Positions 15,459-24,410 of a stretch of 64,000 bases of DNA are shown piece after piece. The stretch lies in contig WHSS01000001.1 of assembly GCA_009379975.1 (NCBI GenBank), positions 1 to 64,000 on the forward strand. The letters run 5' to 3'. Source of the DNA: Actinophytocola sp. (GTDB lineage: Bacteria; Actinomycetota; Actinomycetes; Mycobacteriales; Pseudonocardiaceae). The notes under the pieces were generated by a model. The model was not told where the DNA came from. It worked only from the letters and a program-made list of their open reading frames with translations, and made no database searches. Made by a program: the position numbers and the translations under genes. Every line of letters starts with the position of its first letter. Positions within the stretch are counted from its first letter, which is position 1.

Positions 15459-16433
15459 TCAAGGTGCGATGAATACTTGGCCCGCATAGGACAGCCCGGC
15501 CCCGAACCCGACGGCCAGCACCGCGTCGCCCTGCTTCACGGTGCCCTTGGCGCGCATGTGATCGAGGGCCATCGGGATGGACGCCGACGAGGTGTTGCCC
15601 GAGTACACGATGTCGTCGGCGACCACCATGTCGTCCCGTGCGCCCTTGGCGCGTAGCCGCTTGGCGATAGCCTCGACGATCCGGAGGTTGGCCTGGTGCG
15701 GGATGAGTACGTCGATGTCGGCGGTGGTGAGCCCAGCCGCCTCGATCGCCTCCAGCGCGATGGGCGCGATCTTGGTGCTCGCCCACCGGTAGACCGCCTG
15801 GCCCTCCTGGTAGATGTAGCGGTGCTCGCGCATGATGATGGTCTCGACCAGGTCGCCCGCGCTGCCCCACGTGACCGGGCCGATCTCCGGCGTGTCGGAC
15901 GCGCCGACCACCGCGGCGCCGGCGCCGTCGGCGAAGATGATCGCGTTCGCCCGGTCGAGAGGATCGACGGCGTCGGTGAGCTTCTCGGCGCCGATGACGA
16001 GCACCGTGCGCGCCGACCCGGCCTTGACGAGGTCGGAGGCGACTCCGAGGGCGTAGCAGAAGCCCGCGCACGCCGCGTTGAGGTCGAACGCGCCGGGCGC
16101 CTTGATCCCGATGCGCTCGGCGACCTGTGCCGCCGCGTTGGGGATGGGGGAGGGCATGGTGCAGTTCGGCACGATCACGGTGTCCACATCGGACGGCTCA
16201 AGGCCCGCGTCCTCGATGGCCAGGGTGCCCGCCGTCACCGCCATGTCGACGAGCAGCTCGTCCTTCGCGGCGAACCGGCGTTCGACTATGCCGACCCGCT
16301 CCCTGATCCACTGGTCGGTGGTCTCCATGAGTTGGGAGAGATCGTCATTGGTGACGATCCGTTCCGGCTGGAAACTGCCGATGCCGAGGATGCGGGTCGC
16401 CGCGGCGCCGGGGCGCTGCCGGAGGCTCGTCAC
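15459..16433 (-). CDS. fabH: 3-oxoacyl-[ACP] synthase III (KAS III)
   Basis: 324 residues from a GTG that overlaps the fabD stop (GTGA), so the two are translationally coupled. The catalytic residues are present: Cys122 in NAACAGFCYA, His in IPHQANLR and Asn in YSGNTSSAS. It condenses a short acyl-CoA primer with malonyl-ACP to start fatty-acid synthesis; in actinomycetes this enzyme often accepts branched primers. Mycobacteria lack fabH at this position of the locus, so the gene order here is closer to Streptomyces. Confidence 0.97.
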   Translation of the reverse strand: MTSLRQRPGAAATRILGIGSFQPERIVTNDDLSQLMETTDQWIRERVGIVERRFAAKDELLVDMAVTAGTLAIEDAGLEPSDVDTVIVPNCTMPSPIPNAAAQVAERIGIKAPGAFDLNAACAGFCYALGVASDLVKAGSARTVLVIGAEKLTDAVDPLDRANAIIFADGAGAAVVGASDTPEIGPVTWGSAGDLVETIIMREHRYIYQEGQAVYRWASTKIAPIALEAIEAAGLTTADIDVLIPHQANLRIVEAIAKRLRAKGARDDMVVADDIVYSGNTSSASIPMALDHMRAKGTVKQGDAVLAVGFGAGLSYAGQVFIAP

Positions 16434-17362
16434 GATAGGTCTTCCTCACTGTTCAGTGAAGCCAGCTTGGCGAGGTCAGCGGGTGTCTTCAGGGCGACGG
16501 TCCGCGTCACGGTGCCCTTGAGCTGGCGCTTGACCAACCCGGTGAGGGTACCGGCGGGTGCGAGTTCGACGGTGCTCGTCGCGCCGAGCTTGGCAAGGGT
16601 TTCCATGGTCAGGTCCCAGCGTACGGGGCTGGTCACCTGCCGGACCAGCCGCGCGAGGTACTCGGCGCCCCCGGCGACCACTTGACCGTCGGCATTGGAC
16701 AACAGCGGCCTGGTGGGGTCGCTGGTCGGGATCGAGGCGGCATAGGCATCGAGTGCTTCGCGGGCAGGCGCCATGTAGTGGGTGTGGAACGCGCCCGCCA
16801 CCCCCAGCTCGCGCACCTTGGTGCCTTCGAGCGGTTCGGCGACGATGGCGGCGATGGCTTCGGCCGAGCCGGACGCCACGATCTGCCCCGCGCCGTTGCG
16901 GTTGGCCGCTTCGAGCCCGTGCTCGGTCAGCCAGCCCACCACATCCTCGGGATCTCCCAGCATGACGGCGGCCATGCTGGTGTCCTCGAGCGCGCATGCC
17001 TTCGCCATCTTCGCGCCCCGCACAGCGGCCAGTGCGACGGCGTCATCGGCTTCGATCACGCCCGCGATCGCGGCGGCGGCGAGTTCGCCGACCGAGTGCC
17101 CCGCGACGGGGGAGTCGGCGGGCAGCACCCCCTCGCGCTCGGCCGCGTCGAACGCGAGCAGCGACAGCGCCACGATCAGCGGCTGCGTGACCGCGGTGTC
17201 CTGGATCTCGGCGGCGTCACCCTCCGTGCCGAGGTGGCGAAGATCGAGCCCCGCTCGCTCGGACCACCGGTCGATGCGCTCGCCGGCGCCCTCGAGTTCC
17301 AGCCATGGGGTCAGCATGCCGGGGGATTGGGAGCCTTGTCCTGGGGCGAGCAGCGCAGTCAC
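16430..17362 (-). CDS. fabD: Malonyl-CoA:ACP transacylase
   Basis: 310 residues from a GTG at 17362, giving the usual N-terminus TALLAPGQGSQSPGM; an in-frame TTG at 17446 would add a tail not seen in the family. The active-site serine is Ser90 in AGHSVGELAA and the histidine is in GAFHTHYMAPA. It loads malonyl groups onto AcpP. It is the first gene of the fab operon, and its upstream region of 168 bases carries an inverted repeat that could be the target of the adjacent FasR-type activator. Confidence 0.97.
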   Translation of the reverse strand: MTALLAPGQGSQSPGMLTPWLELEGAGERIDRWSERAGLDLRHLGTEGDAAEIQDTAVTQPLIVALSLLAFDAAEREGVLPADSPVAGHSVGELAAAAIAGVIEADDAVALAAVRGAKMAKACALEDTSMAAVMLGDPEDVVGWLTEHGLEAANRNGAGQIVASGSAEAIAAIVAEPLEGTKVRELGVAGAFHTHYMAPAREALDAYAASIPTSDPTRPLLSNADGQVVAGGAEYLARLVRQVTSPVRWDLTMETLAKLGATSTVELAPAGTLTGLVKRQLKGTVTRTVALKTPADLAKLASLNSEEDLS

Positions 17363-17428
17363 CCCTCTAGGGAACACGGCGAGGCGCCATCCTCGTGATG
17401 CCGTGGCGAACGAAGTACTCCCGGGTGT

Positions 17429-17447
17429 TTTGGAGGGTCTCTCCAAA
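17429..17447. promoter_or_regulatory. Candidate operator upstream of fabD
   Basis: A perfect inverted repeat TTTGGAG-N5-CTCCAAA lies at 17429-17447, centred 76 bases before the fabD start. Next to it are two direct ATGGCCG words, and AAATGGC (17458-17464) faces GCCATTT (17496-17502). The 168-base region separates fasR from fabD, and FasR of Streptomyces is known to activate the fabD operon, so one of these elements is likely its binding site. Which one cannot be decided here. Confidence 0.5.
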
Positions 17448-17530
17448 TATGGCCGTCAAATGGCCGGTTGTGACCCCGATCACTTGTCGGAGTCAGCCAT
17501 TTTCGCGATCACTCGGGGGTCGCCCGGAGA

Positions 17531-18739
17531 TCACCACAGCCCGCGCGAGCGAGCCAGCCTGCCGACGATGAGCGCGATGCGGAGCACGAGCGCGTCGCGG
17601 GGATCCATGGCATTCCGGCCGGTGAGGTCGGCGGCTCGCTTCAACCGGTAGCGCACCGTGTTCGGATGCACGAACAGCGAACGGGCGCAGGCTTCCAGCA
17701 CGCCGCCCGCTTCGAGGTAGGCGGTGACGGTCTGCTCGATGGCGCCGCCCGCCTTTTCGAGCGGGCGCGCGATGTCCTCGATCAGTTGCCGCTCGGCGTC
17801 GGCGTCGCCCGCGAGCGCGCGTTCCGGCAACAGATCGCCGGCGTGTACCGGGCGGGGCGCGCCGACCCAGCCGACCACCGCCCGGAGCCCCGAGAGCGCC
17901 TCCGCGGTGCTCAGGTGAGCGTCGGCGAGGCCAGGCACCGTCGGCCCAGCGACCACCGGGCCGTCACCGAAGGCCTCGGCGAGCGCGGGCAGTACGGCCC
18001 GGTTCTTCTGCGAGCCTTCGGTGGGGCCGCTGACGACGACGATCAGCCGGGAACCCTGCACGCCGAGCATGACGGCACGGGCGATTCGCGCCGCCTTGCC
18101 GCGCACCGTGATCACCGCGGTCGGCGGGTCGCCGGCGGGAGCGTTGCCGACGATCGCGGTGGCCGCCTCGGCGAGGTCCCAGCCGAGGGCGGAGGCTCGG
18201 GACAGCAAGGACTCCTCGGCGTCCCCACGTACGATGCCGTCGACGACGAGCGCCTCCAGACGGGCGTCCCACGCGCCGCGGGCCTCCGCGGCGGTGGCGT
18301 AGGCGGTGGCGGCGGTGAAGGCGACCTCCCGGCCGTACCGCAGGGCGCCTTCGGTGAGCAGGGCACGCTCCCGGTCGTCGGCGGCCAGCTTCGGCAACTC
18401 CTGCTCGAACACCTCGATCGCGATGCGGATCAGTCCGACGGTGTGGCGCAGGTTGATCCAGCGCGAGAGTTCCTGTGGGGCGTCGCGGAACGCGTCGGTG
18501 GTCGGACTCGGGGAGATAGTCGGATCGCGCAGCCACTTGATGAAGCCCGCCGCTTCCGCCTGCGTAATGAGCAGCACACCCGCTCGCTGGTCCGCGGGCA
18601 TGCGCGAGAACCACTGCAAACGCTCCGCCATGACCGCGACGCTTTTGGCGGCGAGTTCGCCGGACGCGCGCTCGACGCTGCGGACGGTCGTGGCGGACAG
18701 TCCCGTCTCGCGCCGGTCCGCCGCCGGTTCGTGGCTCAT
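17531..18739 (-). CDS. fasR: PucR-type transcriptional activator of fatty-acid synthesis (FasR-like)
   Basis: 402 residues. The C-terminus holds the PucR helix-turn-helix: VTAYLEAGGVLEACARSLF then VHPNTVRYRLKRAADLTG (about residues 335-375). The middle has the GGDEF-related region typical of these regulators, and the first 150 residues are helical. Its position directly before fabD on the same strand matches SCO2386 of Streptomyces and Rv2242 of M. tuberculosis, which activate the fatty-acid genes. So it most likely activates the operon downstream according to acyl-CoA supply. Confidence 0.88.
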   Translation of the reverse strand: MSHEPAADRRETGLSATTVRSVERASGELAAKSVAVMAERLQWFSRMPADQRAGVLLITQAEAAGFIKWLRDPTISPSPTTDAFRDAPQELSRWINLRHTVGLIRIAIEVFEQELPKLAADDRERALLTEGALRYGREVAFTAATAYATAAEARGAWDARLEALVVDGIVRGDAEESLLSRASALGWDLAEAATAIVGNAPAGDPPTAVITVRGKAARIARAVMLGVQGSRLIVVVSGPTEGSQKNRAVLPALAEAFGDGPVVAGPTVPGLADAHLSTAEALSGLRAVVGWVGAPRPVHAGDLLPERALAGDADAERQLIEDIARPLEKAGGAIEQTVTAYLEAGGVLEACARSLFVHPNTVRYRLKRAADLTGRNAMDPRDALVLRIALIVGRLARSRGLW

Positions 18740-19193
18740 GACGCCACAGTAATGCAGGACGTGAAGGTCTCGTTTCGATAACGGCGCGCGTTCGCGTATG
18801 GATTACTTCCACCGGTTCGGGAAACGCGCGAAACCGGCACAAGAGACGACAAATGTAAACCCGCGTGACGGCCGAGTAGTCATCGCGATGCGGGCGCGGT
18901 CGAGTGGTTTGGATCCGTGGCTTCCGATGTCAATCGACAGGGAGTTTTCGCTGGCAGTGGGCGTGCGATGCGGGGTTATGCGCGAGGAAACCTGATGCGG
19001 CAGACATGGCCTGCCGCATCAGGTTTCCTCGTCTCCCCGGTCCCCACCGGCGCGTCCACTATGGACTCGCCGATTCCTTTCGCGCTAGCGGGCTCACTCG
19101 TTCGTGGTGCCACTTCAAGTTGCCGCGCGCGCCGAACTGATTAAGGTTCGCAAAGTCAGGAGGGTTTTTGTCCCGAGCGAGGAGGAGATTGCT
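18740..19193. other. Intergenic region with a hairpin; promoter of the membrane-protein gene
   Basis: 454 bases between divergent genes. A perfect inverted repeat with 21-base arms (18983-19003 and 19011-19031) and a 7-base loop sits in the middle; the arms read CGAGGAAACCTGATGCGGCA and its complement. Short open frames here lack ribosome sites and protein-like sequence. Since no gene ends at the hairpin, it is not an ordinary terminator; it may be a repeat element, an unannotated RNA or the end of one. Confidence 0.6.
18983..19031. repeat. Perfect 21-base inverted repeat, 7-base loop
   Basis: Arms 18983-19003 and 19011-19031 pair without a mismatch. It lies about 160 bases upstream of the membrane-protein gene and about 240 bases upstream of fasR, that is, between divergent starts rather than at gene ends. 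It resembles the other perfect palindromes of this window but with different sequence. Confidence 0.8.
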
Positions 19194-19958
19194 GTGGATC
19201 AGCTCAAGGAGGGCTTAGGTGACGCGTGGAGTGCGATAGCCACGTTCGTGCCGAAGCTCTTCGCATTTTTGATCATCCTGTTGATTGGCTGGCTGATCGC
19301 GAAGGCAGTTGCCAAAGGTTTGACACTGGTTCTCAACCGGCTTGGCTTCCCCAAGCTCATCGAGAAGACCGGTCTTTCGGGAATGCTCAACCAATCCAAC
19401 TTTGACGCGACCGGAATCATCGTCAAGTTGGTCTACTACTTCATTCTGCTGATCGCCCTGCAACTCGCGTTCGGCACGTTCGGACCGACCAACCCGGTCA
19501 GCGAACTTCTCAACGACGTGATCGCGTTCCTGCCCAGGATTGTCATCGCTATCGTGCTGGTCATCGTGGCCGCCGCCATCGCGAACGTGGTGCGCGAAAT
19601 GATCGCCGGCGCCCTGTCGGGCCGTGCCGTCGGGCGGACGCTGTCCACTGTGACGTACTACCTGATCGTCGCCTTCGGTGTCATCGCGGCGTTGAACCAG
19701 ATCCAGATCGCCACCACGGTGACCGGTCCGGTGCTGATCGCGGTGCTCGCTACCGCTGGTGGCGTGATCGTGGTGGGCTTCGGTGGTGGCCTGATCAAGG
19801 CGACCTCCGAGCGCTGGCCGGGCTGGCTGAGCAACTTCGAGGGCCAGTTCAAGGGCGGTGGCTCGCCGCGTGAGACGGCGGGAGCCACGTCGGGCACTCT
19901 CGGCGGTCAGTACCGCCAGGAGCCGCCGACTCCGCCGCAGGGCAACCCGGTGAGTTGA
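19194..19958 (+). CDS. Integral membrane protein with TM-helix repeats, mechanosensitive-channel related
   Basis: 254 residues from a GTG with GAGGAGGAG six bases upstream. It has about five hydrophobic helices: FVPKLFAFLIILLIGWLIAK, a second with IIVKLVYYFILLIALQLAF, then FLPRIVIAIVLVIVAAAIA and two more. The VPKLFAFLIILLIGW pattern with a second similar FLPRIVIAIVLVIV segment is the conserved TM-helix repeat (PF05552) seen in CmpX-like relatives of MscS. The C-terminal 50 residues are polar and glycine-rich. It may respond to membrane tension, but lacks the MscS beta domain. Confidence 0.75.
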   Translation: MDQLKEGLGDAWSAIATFVPKLFAFLIILLIGWLIAKAVAKGLTLVLNRLGFPKLIEKTGLSGMLNQSNFDATGIIVKLVYYFILLIALQLAFGTFGPTNPVSELLNDVIAFLPRIVIAIVLVIVAAAIANVVREMIAGALSGRAVGRTLSTVTYYLIVAFGVIAALNQIQIATTVTGPVLIAVLATAGGVIVVGFGGGLIKATSERWPGWLSNFEGQFKGGGSPRETAGATSGTLGGQYRQEPPTPPQGNPVS

Positions 19959-19972
19959 CGCATCCGGCCACA

Positions 19973-20028
19973 GTGGTGTCGTGAGTGTTTAGCAGTGTTA
20001 GAACACTGCTAAACACTCACGACACCAC
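19973..20028. terminator. Perfect 27-base palindrome between convergent genes
   Basis: Arms at 19973-19999 and 20002-20028 are perfectly complementary with a two-base loop (core TTAGCAGTGTT / AACACTGCTAA). It lies 14 bases after the membrane-protein stop and 15 bases before the aceE stop, so it should terminate both converging transcripts. Confidence 0.85.
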
Positions 20029-20042
20029 GCGGGCCAGGTCGC

Positions 20043-22862
20043 TTATGCGTTGCCGGACTCCGAGGTTTGCGGTCCGGCGGCCGAGATGTCCTCCAGCCGA
20101 TATTTGCGGGCCGCCTCGATCAGCGTCGACTGCTCGATGACGCCCTCGCGGGCCAGCGCGGTGAGCGTGCCGACTACGATCGACTGCGCGTCCACCAGGA
20201 ATCGCCGCCGCGCCGCCGGCCTCGTGTCGGAGAAGCCGAAGCCGTCCGTGCCCAGGCTCAGCATCGGGCCAGGCACCCACGGGCGGATCAGGTCGGGCAG
20301 CGCCCGCATCCAGTCCGAGACCGCGACCACCGGCCCGGCCGCTTCCGAAAGCACCTCGGTGACATAGGGCACGCGAGGCTCGTCGCCCGGGTGCAGCAGG
20401 TTGTCGCGGTCGATCTCGACGGCTTCCCGGCGAAGCTCCGTCCACGACGTCGCCGACCACACATCGGCGCTCACGCCCCACTCGTCGGCCAGCATCGCTT
20501 GCGCGCGCAACGCGTCAGGCATCGTCACGCCCGACACCAGGATCTGCGCGCTAGGACCAACACTGCCCGGTGCCACCTCAGATGCCTGCTGGTAGCGGTA
20601 CAAGCCGCGCAACAGCCCGTCGACGTCGAGGTCTTCCGGCTCGGCAGGCTGCTGGTACGGCTCGTTGTACACCGTGAGGTAGTACATGATGTTCTCCGGT
20701 GCGTCGCCGTACATCCGGCGCAACCCGTCCCGCACGATGTGCGCGACCTCGAACGACCACGCCGCGTCGTAGGCGACGACGGCGGGGTTGGTCGCGGCGA
20801 GCACGAGGGAGTGGCCGTCCGCGTGCTGCAGCCCCTCACCGGTCAGCGTGGTGCGGCCCGCCGTCGCGCCGATGATGAACCCGCGGGTCATCTGATCGGC
20901 CGCGGCGTAGAAGCTGTCACCGGTGCGCTGGAACCCGAACATCGAGTAGAAGATGTAGATCGGGATCATCGGCTCGCCCTGCGTGGCGTACGAGGTGCCG
21001 ACGGCGGTGAACGACGCGGTCGAGCCCGCCTCGTTGATGCCCTCGTGCAGGAGCTGGCCCTGCTCGCTCTCCTTGTACGCCAGCATCAGCTGGGCATCCA
21101 CCGAGGTGTAGGTCTGGCCGTGCGGGTTGTAGATCTTGGCCGTGGGGAACATCGAGTCCAGGCCGAAGGTCCGAGCCTCGTCCGGGATGATCGGCACGAT
21201 GCGCTCGCCGATTTCGGAGTCCTTGGCGAGCTCGCTGACCAGCCGCACGAACGCCATCGTGGTGGCGACTTCCTGCTTGCCCGAACCCTTGCGAATGGTG
21301 TCGTAGACCTTGTCGCCGGGGAGCACCAGCGCCTTCGACTTGGTGCGCCGTTCCGGCAGGAAGCCGCCGAGGGAGCGCCTGCGGCCGACCATGTACTCGA
21401 TCTCGTGCGATGACTCGCCGGGGTGGTAGTACGGCGGAAGCTTCGGGTCGGCCTCGAGTTGCTCGTCGGTGATCGGGATGCGCTGGGCGTCCCGGAACAG
21501 CTTGAGGTCGTCGAGGGTGAGCTTCTTCATCTGGTGCGTCGCGTTGCGGCCCTCGAACGACGCGCCGAGACCGTAGCCCTTGATCGTGTGGGCCAGGATC
21601 ACCGTCGGCTGGCCGTGATGCTCCATGGCCGCCTTGTACGCCGCGTACACCTTGCGGTAGTCATGGCCACCCCGCTTGAGGTTCCAGATCGCGGCGTCGG
21701 AAAGGTCGGTGACCAGCTCCTTCGCACGCGGGTCCCGGCCGAAGAAATGCTCACGGACGTAAGCACCGTCGTTGGCCTTGTAGGTCTGGAAGTCGCCGTC
21801 GGGCGTGGTGTTCATCAGGTTGATGAGCGCGCCGTCCCGGTCGGCGTGCAGCAGCGCGTCCCACTCGCGGCCCCAGATCACCTTGATGACGTTCCAGCCA
21901 GCGCCGCGGAAGTACGCCTCCAACTCCTGGATGATCTTGCCGTTGCCGCGGACCGGGCCGTCCAGCCGCTGCAGGTTGCAGTTGATCACGAACGTGAGGT
22001 TGTCGAGCCCTTCGCCCGCGGCGACGTGGATCAGGCCGCGGGACTCCGGCTCGTCCATCTCGCCGTCGCCGAGGAAGGCCCAGACGTGCTGCTGGTCGGT
22101 GTTCTTGATGCCGCGCGCTTGCAGGTAGCGGTTGAACCTGGCCTGGAAGATCGCGTTCATCGGGCCGATGCCCATCGACACCGTGGGGTACTCCCAGAAG
22201 TCCGGCATCAGCCTCGGGTGCGGATACGACGGCAGCCCGCCGCCCTCGCCGGCGTGCGAGAACTCCTGACGGAATCCGTCGAGCTGCCCGGCCGTGAGCC
22301 TGCCCTCGAGGAAGGCCCGCGCGTAGATGCCGGGGGAGGCGTGGCCCTGGATGAAGATCTGGTCGCCGCCACCGGAGTGATCCTTGCCACGGAAGAAGTG
22401 GTTGAAGCCGACCTCGTAGAGCGCGGCCGACGACGCGTAGGTGGAGATGTGCCCGCCGACGCCGACGCCGGGGCGCTGCGCGCGATGCACCATGATCGCG
22501 GCGTTCCAGCGGATGTAGGCGCGGTAACGGCGCTCGATCTCCTCGTCACCCGGGAACCACGGTTCGTTCTCGGTGGGGATGGTGTTGACGTAGTCGGTCG
22601 TGGTCAGTGGTGGCACACCGACGTTGCGCTCTCTGGCCCGTTCGAGCACGCGCAACATGAGATAACGGGCGCGCTGCTGGCCGCCCCGGGCCAGTGCCGC
22701 ATCGAACGAGTCAAGCCATTCCGCGGTCTCTTCGGGGTCGATATCGGGCAGGTGCGCTGCCATCCCGTCGCGGATGACGTGTACGCGGGAAGGGGACGGT
22801 GCGTTCGCGGTGGGCGATGTGCCATTGCCATTGCCGCTGCCGCGCGAGCTGTCCTGGGGCAA
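20043..22862 (-). CDS. aceE: Pyruvate dehydrogenase E1 component, homodimeric type
   Basis: 939 residues. The TTG at 22862 is favoured as start because AGGAG lies five bases upstream. The first 27 residues are a Gly/Asn/Ser-rich tail, followed by the typical AceE body. The thiamine-diphosphate motif is GDGEMDEPE with [14 protein letters not shown]; further signatures are the HTIKGYG and [10 protein letters not shown] segments. It decarboxylates pyruvate and passes the acetyl group to the lipoyl E2 (encoded elsewhere). Its place beside fasR-fab genes, feeding acetyl-CoA to fatty-acid synthesis, matches the mycobacterial Rv2241 neighbourhood. Confidence 0.97.
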   Translation of the reverse strand: MPQDSSRGSGNGNGTSPTANAPSPSRVHVIRDGMAAHLPDIDPEETAEWLDSFDAALARGGQQRARYLMLRVLERARERNVGVPPLTTTDYVNTIPTENEPWFPGDEEIERRYRAYIRWNAAIMVHRAQRPGVGVGGHISTYASSAALYEVGFNHFFRGKDHSGGGDQIFIQGHASPGIYARAFLEGRLTAGQLDGFRQEFSHAGEGGGLPSYPHPRLMPDFWEYPTVSMGIGPMNAIFQARFNRYLQARGIKNTDQQHVWAFLGDGEMDEPESRGLIHVAAGEGLDNLTFVINCNLQRLDGPVRGNGKIIQELEAYFRGAGWNVIKVIWGREWDALLHADRDGALINLMNTTPDGDFQTYKANDGAYVREHFFGRDPRAKELVTDLSDAAIWNLKRGGHDYRKVYAAYKAAMEHHGQPTVILAHTIKGYGLGASFEGRNATHQMKKLTLDDLKLFRDAQRIPITDEQLEADPKLPPYYHPGESSHEIEYMVGRRRSLGGFLPERRTKSKALVLPGDKVYDTIRKGSGKQEVATTMAFVRLVSELAKDSEIGERIVPIIPDEARTFGLDSMFPTAKIYNPHGQTYTSVDAQLMLAYKESEQGQLLHEGINEAGSTASFTAVGTSYATQGEPMIPIYIFYSMFGFQRTGDSFYAAADQMTRGFIIGATAGRTTLTGEGLQHADGHSLVLAATNPAVVAYDAAWSFEVAHIVRDGLRRMYGDAPENIMYYLTVYNEPYQQPAEPEDLDVDGLLRGLYRYQQASEVAPGSVGPSAQILVSGVTMPDALRAQAMLADEWGVSADVWSATSWTELRREAVEIDRDNLLHPGDEPRVPYVTEVLSEAAGPVVAVSDWMRALPDLIRPWVPGPMLSLGTDGFGFSDTRPAARRRFLVDAQSIVVGTLTALAREGVIEQSTLIEAARKYRLEDISAAGPQTSESGNA

Positions 22863-23245
22863 GGGATCTCCTAGCCTTCATTTTCGGTGGTGTAATCGCT
22901 GTCATTGTCCCTCGCGAGCGCTCATCTGCCCAAACGGCCCTTACGCGCGCGCGGATATGCGGATACTCGCCATCCTGGCGGTTAACAGCGCCCACGTCAC
23001 TGTTACTGACCAGTATCGGGTCCAGTCAGTGGGATGATGGTGGGCGACCGTGCTGGTTCTTGCCGGCTCATTGCCGGTTTTGGCTTGCGCCGGTGGCGGT
23101 TGACGTGTTCGCTACTGGTGAGCGACATGCCCGGCAGGTGTGCCCGACACGAACGGGTGCGGGTCCGGAGCAATACACTGGATGATGTTGACGGCGTGTG
23201 GTGACTCCGAGGAGCACTACACCTACAGATGGAGGAACTGCAGTC
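22863..23245. other. Divergent promoter region between aceE and the DUF3052 gene
   Basis: 383 bases with no convincing gene. ACTGAC (23005-23010) and GTCAGT (23025-23030) form a short inverted repeat, and TTGACG words occur near 23099 and 23188, which could be -35 elements for the DUF3052 transcript. No clear -10 partner or operator stands out. Confidence 0.5.
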
Positions 23246-23668
23246 GTGGTCGCCGCGGGAGACGCTGGTAGCAGCGTCGCCGAGACGCTTGGCATCAAAC
23301 CGGACATGGTCGTCCAGGAGATCGGCTGGGACGAGGACGTCGATCAAGACGTCCGCGAAGCCATCGAGGAACGGATCGGCGGTGAACTCCTCGACGAGGA
23401 CGCGCAGGAAGTAGTCGACGTTGTGCTGTTGTGGTGGCGCGACGGCGACGGGGACCTCGGTGACGCGATCGTGGACGCGAGAGTGTCGCTCGACGACGAG
23501 GGCGTGATCTGGGTGCTGACACCCAAGACCGGCCGCCCGGGGCACGTCGAGCCCGCCGATATCGCCGAGGTGGTGCCGACCGTCGGGTTGTCGCAGACCT
23601 CCACCCTCAACGTCGGCCCTGCCTGGGCAGGCTCGCGCATGGTCTCGCCGAAGAACGCCCGGCGGTAG
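23246..23668 (+). CDS. DUF3052 family protein
   Basis: 140 residues if the GTG at 23246 is used, which gives the common family start VAAGDAGSSVAETLG and has GGAGG ten bases upstream; a GTG at 23198 is an alternative. Motifs VVQEIGWDEDVDQDVREAIE, VVDVVLLWWRDGDGDL and WVLTPKTGRPGHVEP identify DUF3052, an acidic cytosolic actinobacterial family of unknown function. It lies between aceE and the peroxiredoxin gene as in mycobacteria (Rv2239c region). Confidence 0.88.
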   Translation: MVAAGDAGSSVAETLGIKPDMVVQEIGWDEDVDQDVREAIEERIGGELLDEDAQEVVDVVLLWWRDGDGDLGDAIVDARVSLDDEGVIWVLTPKTGRPGHVEPADIAEVVPTVGLSQTSTLNVGPAWAGSRMVSPKNARR

Positions 23669-23755
23669 CGGCTGAGCCCGTCGCGGTGTCGCGTGGTCCT
23701 CGATAGGGTGGCATCGTAAGCACGTTCCGAGATGCTCGTCGAGAGGATGCGCCGC

Positions 23756-24220
23756 ATGGCGGTCGAAGTTGGTTCGCAGGCCCCGGATTTCACGCTCAAC
23801 GACTACAACAAGCAGCCCGTCGCGCTGTCGGACTTCCGTGGTGACAAGCCGGTGCTGCTGGTGTTCTACCCCTTCGCGTTCAGCGGCATCTGCCAAGGGG
23901 AGCTCTGCCAGCTGCGCGATGAGTTCTCGGACTACGAATCGAGCGGCGTGCAGGTCCTCGGGGTTTCGGTCGACACCCCGTTCTCGTTGAAGGCCTGGGC
24001 CGACCAGCAGGGCTACCAGTTCCCGCTGCTCTCCGACTTCTGGCCGCACGGCGAGGTGGCGCAGGCTTACGGCGTCTTCAACGACAAGGCAGGCCTGGCC
24101 GTCCGTGGCACGTTCTTGATCGACACCGAGGGCGTCGTCCGCTTCGCCGAGGTCAACGGGCCTGGCGAAGCGCGCGATCAGGAGGCCTGGAAGAAGGCCG
24201 TCTCCTCGCTTACGGGATGA
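23756..24220 (+). CDS. AhpE-like peroxiredoxin with a second cysteine
   Basis: 154 residues from ATG 23756. The thioredoxin-fold peroxiredoxin core has PVLLVFYPFAFSGICQGEL with the peroxidatic Cys46, and the C-terminal FLIDTEGVVRF strand. It reduces hydroperoxides in the cytosol. Mycobacterial AhpE is a one-cysteine enzyme with aspartate in GELDQLRD as I recall; here the residue is Cys51 (GELCQLRD), five positions after the peroxidatic cysteine, the spacing used by E. coli BCP for its resolving cysteine. So this member may form an intramolecular disulfide. Confidence 0.9.
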   Translation: MAVEVGSQAPDFTLNDYNKQPVALSDFRGDKPVLLVFYPFAFSGICQGELCQLRDEFSDYESSGVQVLGVSVDTPFSLKAWADQQGYQFPLLSDFWPHGEVAQAYGVFNDKAGLAVRGTFLIDTEGVVRFAEVNGPGEARDQEAWKKAVSSLTG

Positions 24221-24225
24221 TGTGG

Positions 24226-24252
24226 TGAGGTCCCGTCGACGACGGGACCTCA
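24226..24252 (+). terminator. Perfect 13-base hairpin between the peroxiredoxin gene and tRNA-Val
   Basis: TGAGGTCCCGTCG (24226-24238) and CGACGGGACCTCA (24240-24252) pair around one base. It begins six bases after the peroxiredoxin stop and ends two bases before the tRNA, so it may end the protein transcript or help release the tRNA 5' end. Confidence 0.75.
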
Positions 24253-24254
24253 TG

Positions 24255-24326
24255 GGGCGCATAGCTCAGTGGAAGAGCACCTGCCTTACAAGCAGGGGGT
24301 CGCTGGTTCGAACCCAGCTGTGCCCA
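24255..24326 (+). tRNA. tRNA-Val (UAC anticodon)
   Basis: 72 bases that fold as a full cloverleaf. The acceptor stem is GGGCGCA / TGTGCCC (one G-U pair) with discriminator A, the D stem is GCTC/GAGC, the anticodon arm CCTGC-CTTACAA-GCAGG gives anticodon TAC (valine GUA codons), and the T arm is GCTGG-TTCGAAC-CCAGC. The CCA end is not encoded. Hairpins flank it on both sides. Confidence 0.96.
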
Positions 24327-24333
24327 CAAAACC

Positions 24334-24364
24334 AGCCTGACCAGCGTCGGACGCCGGTCAGGCT
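24334..24364 (+). terminator. Terminator hairpin after tRNA-Val
   Basis: AGCCTGACC (24334-24342) pairs with GGTCAGGCT (24356-24364), and inside it GCGTC pairs with GACGC around a single base, with one mismatch between the two helices. It starts eight bases after the tRNA and is followed by TCAGTTCTGTC. Confidence 0.75.
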
Positions 24365-24410
24365 CAGTTCTGTCAACCGGGTGAGTCCCGACGCTCACCC
24401 GATGAATCGG

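Noticed and set aside
18798..19140. Short open frames in the fasR upstream gap
   Set aside because: They run through a perfect hairpin, lack ribosome sites and show no protein-like pattern.
20067..22874. Long plus-strand open frames opposite aceE
   Set aside because: They are rich in Arg, Val, Gly and Asp, lack family motifs, and arise from codon bias opposite a real gene.
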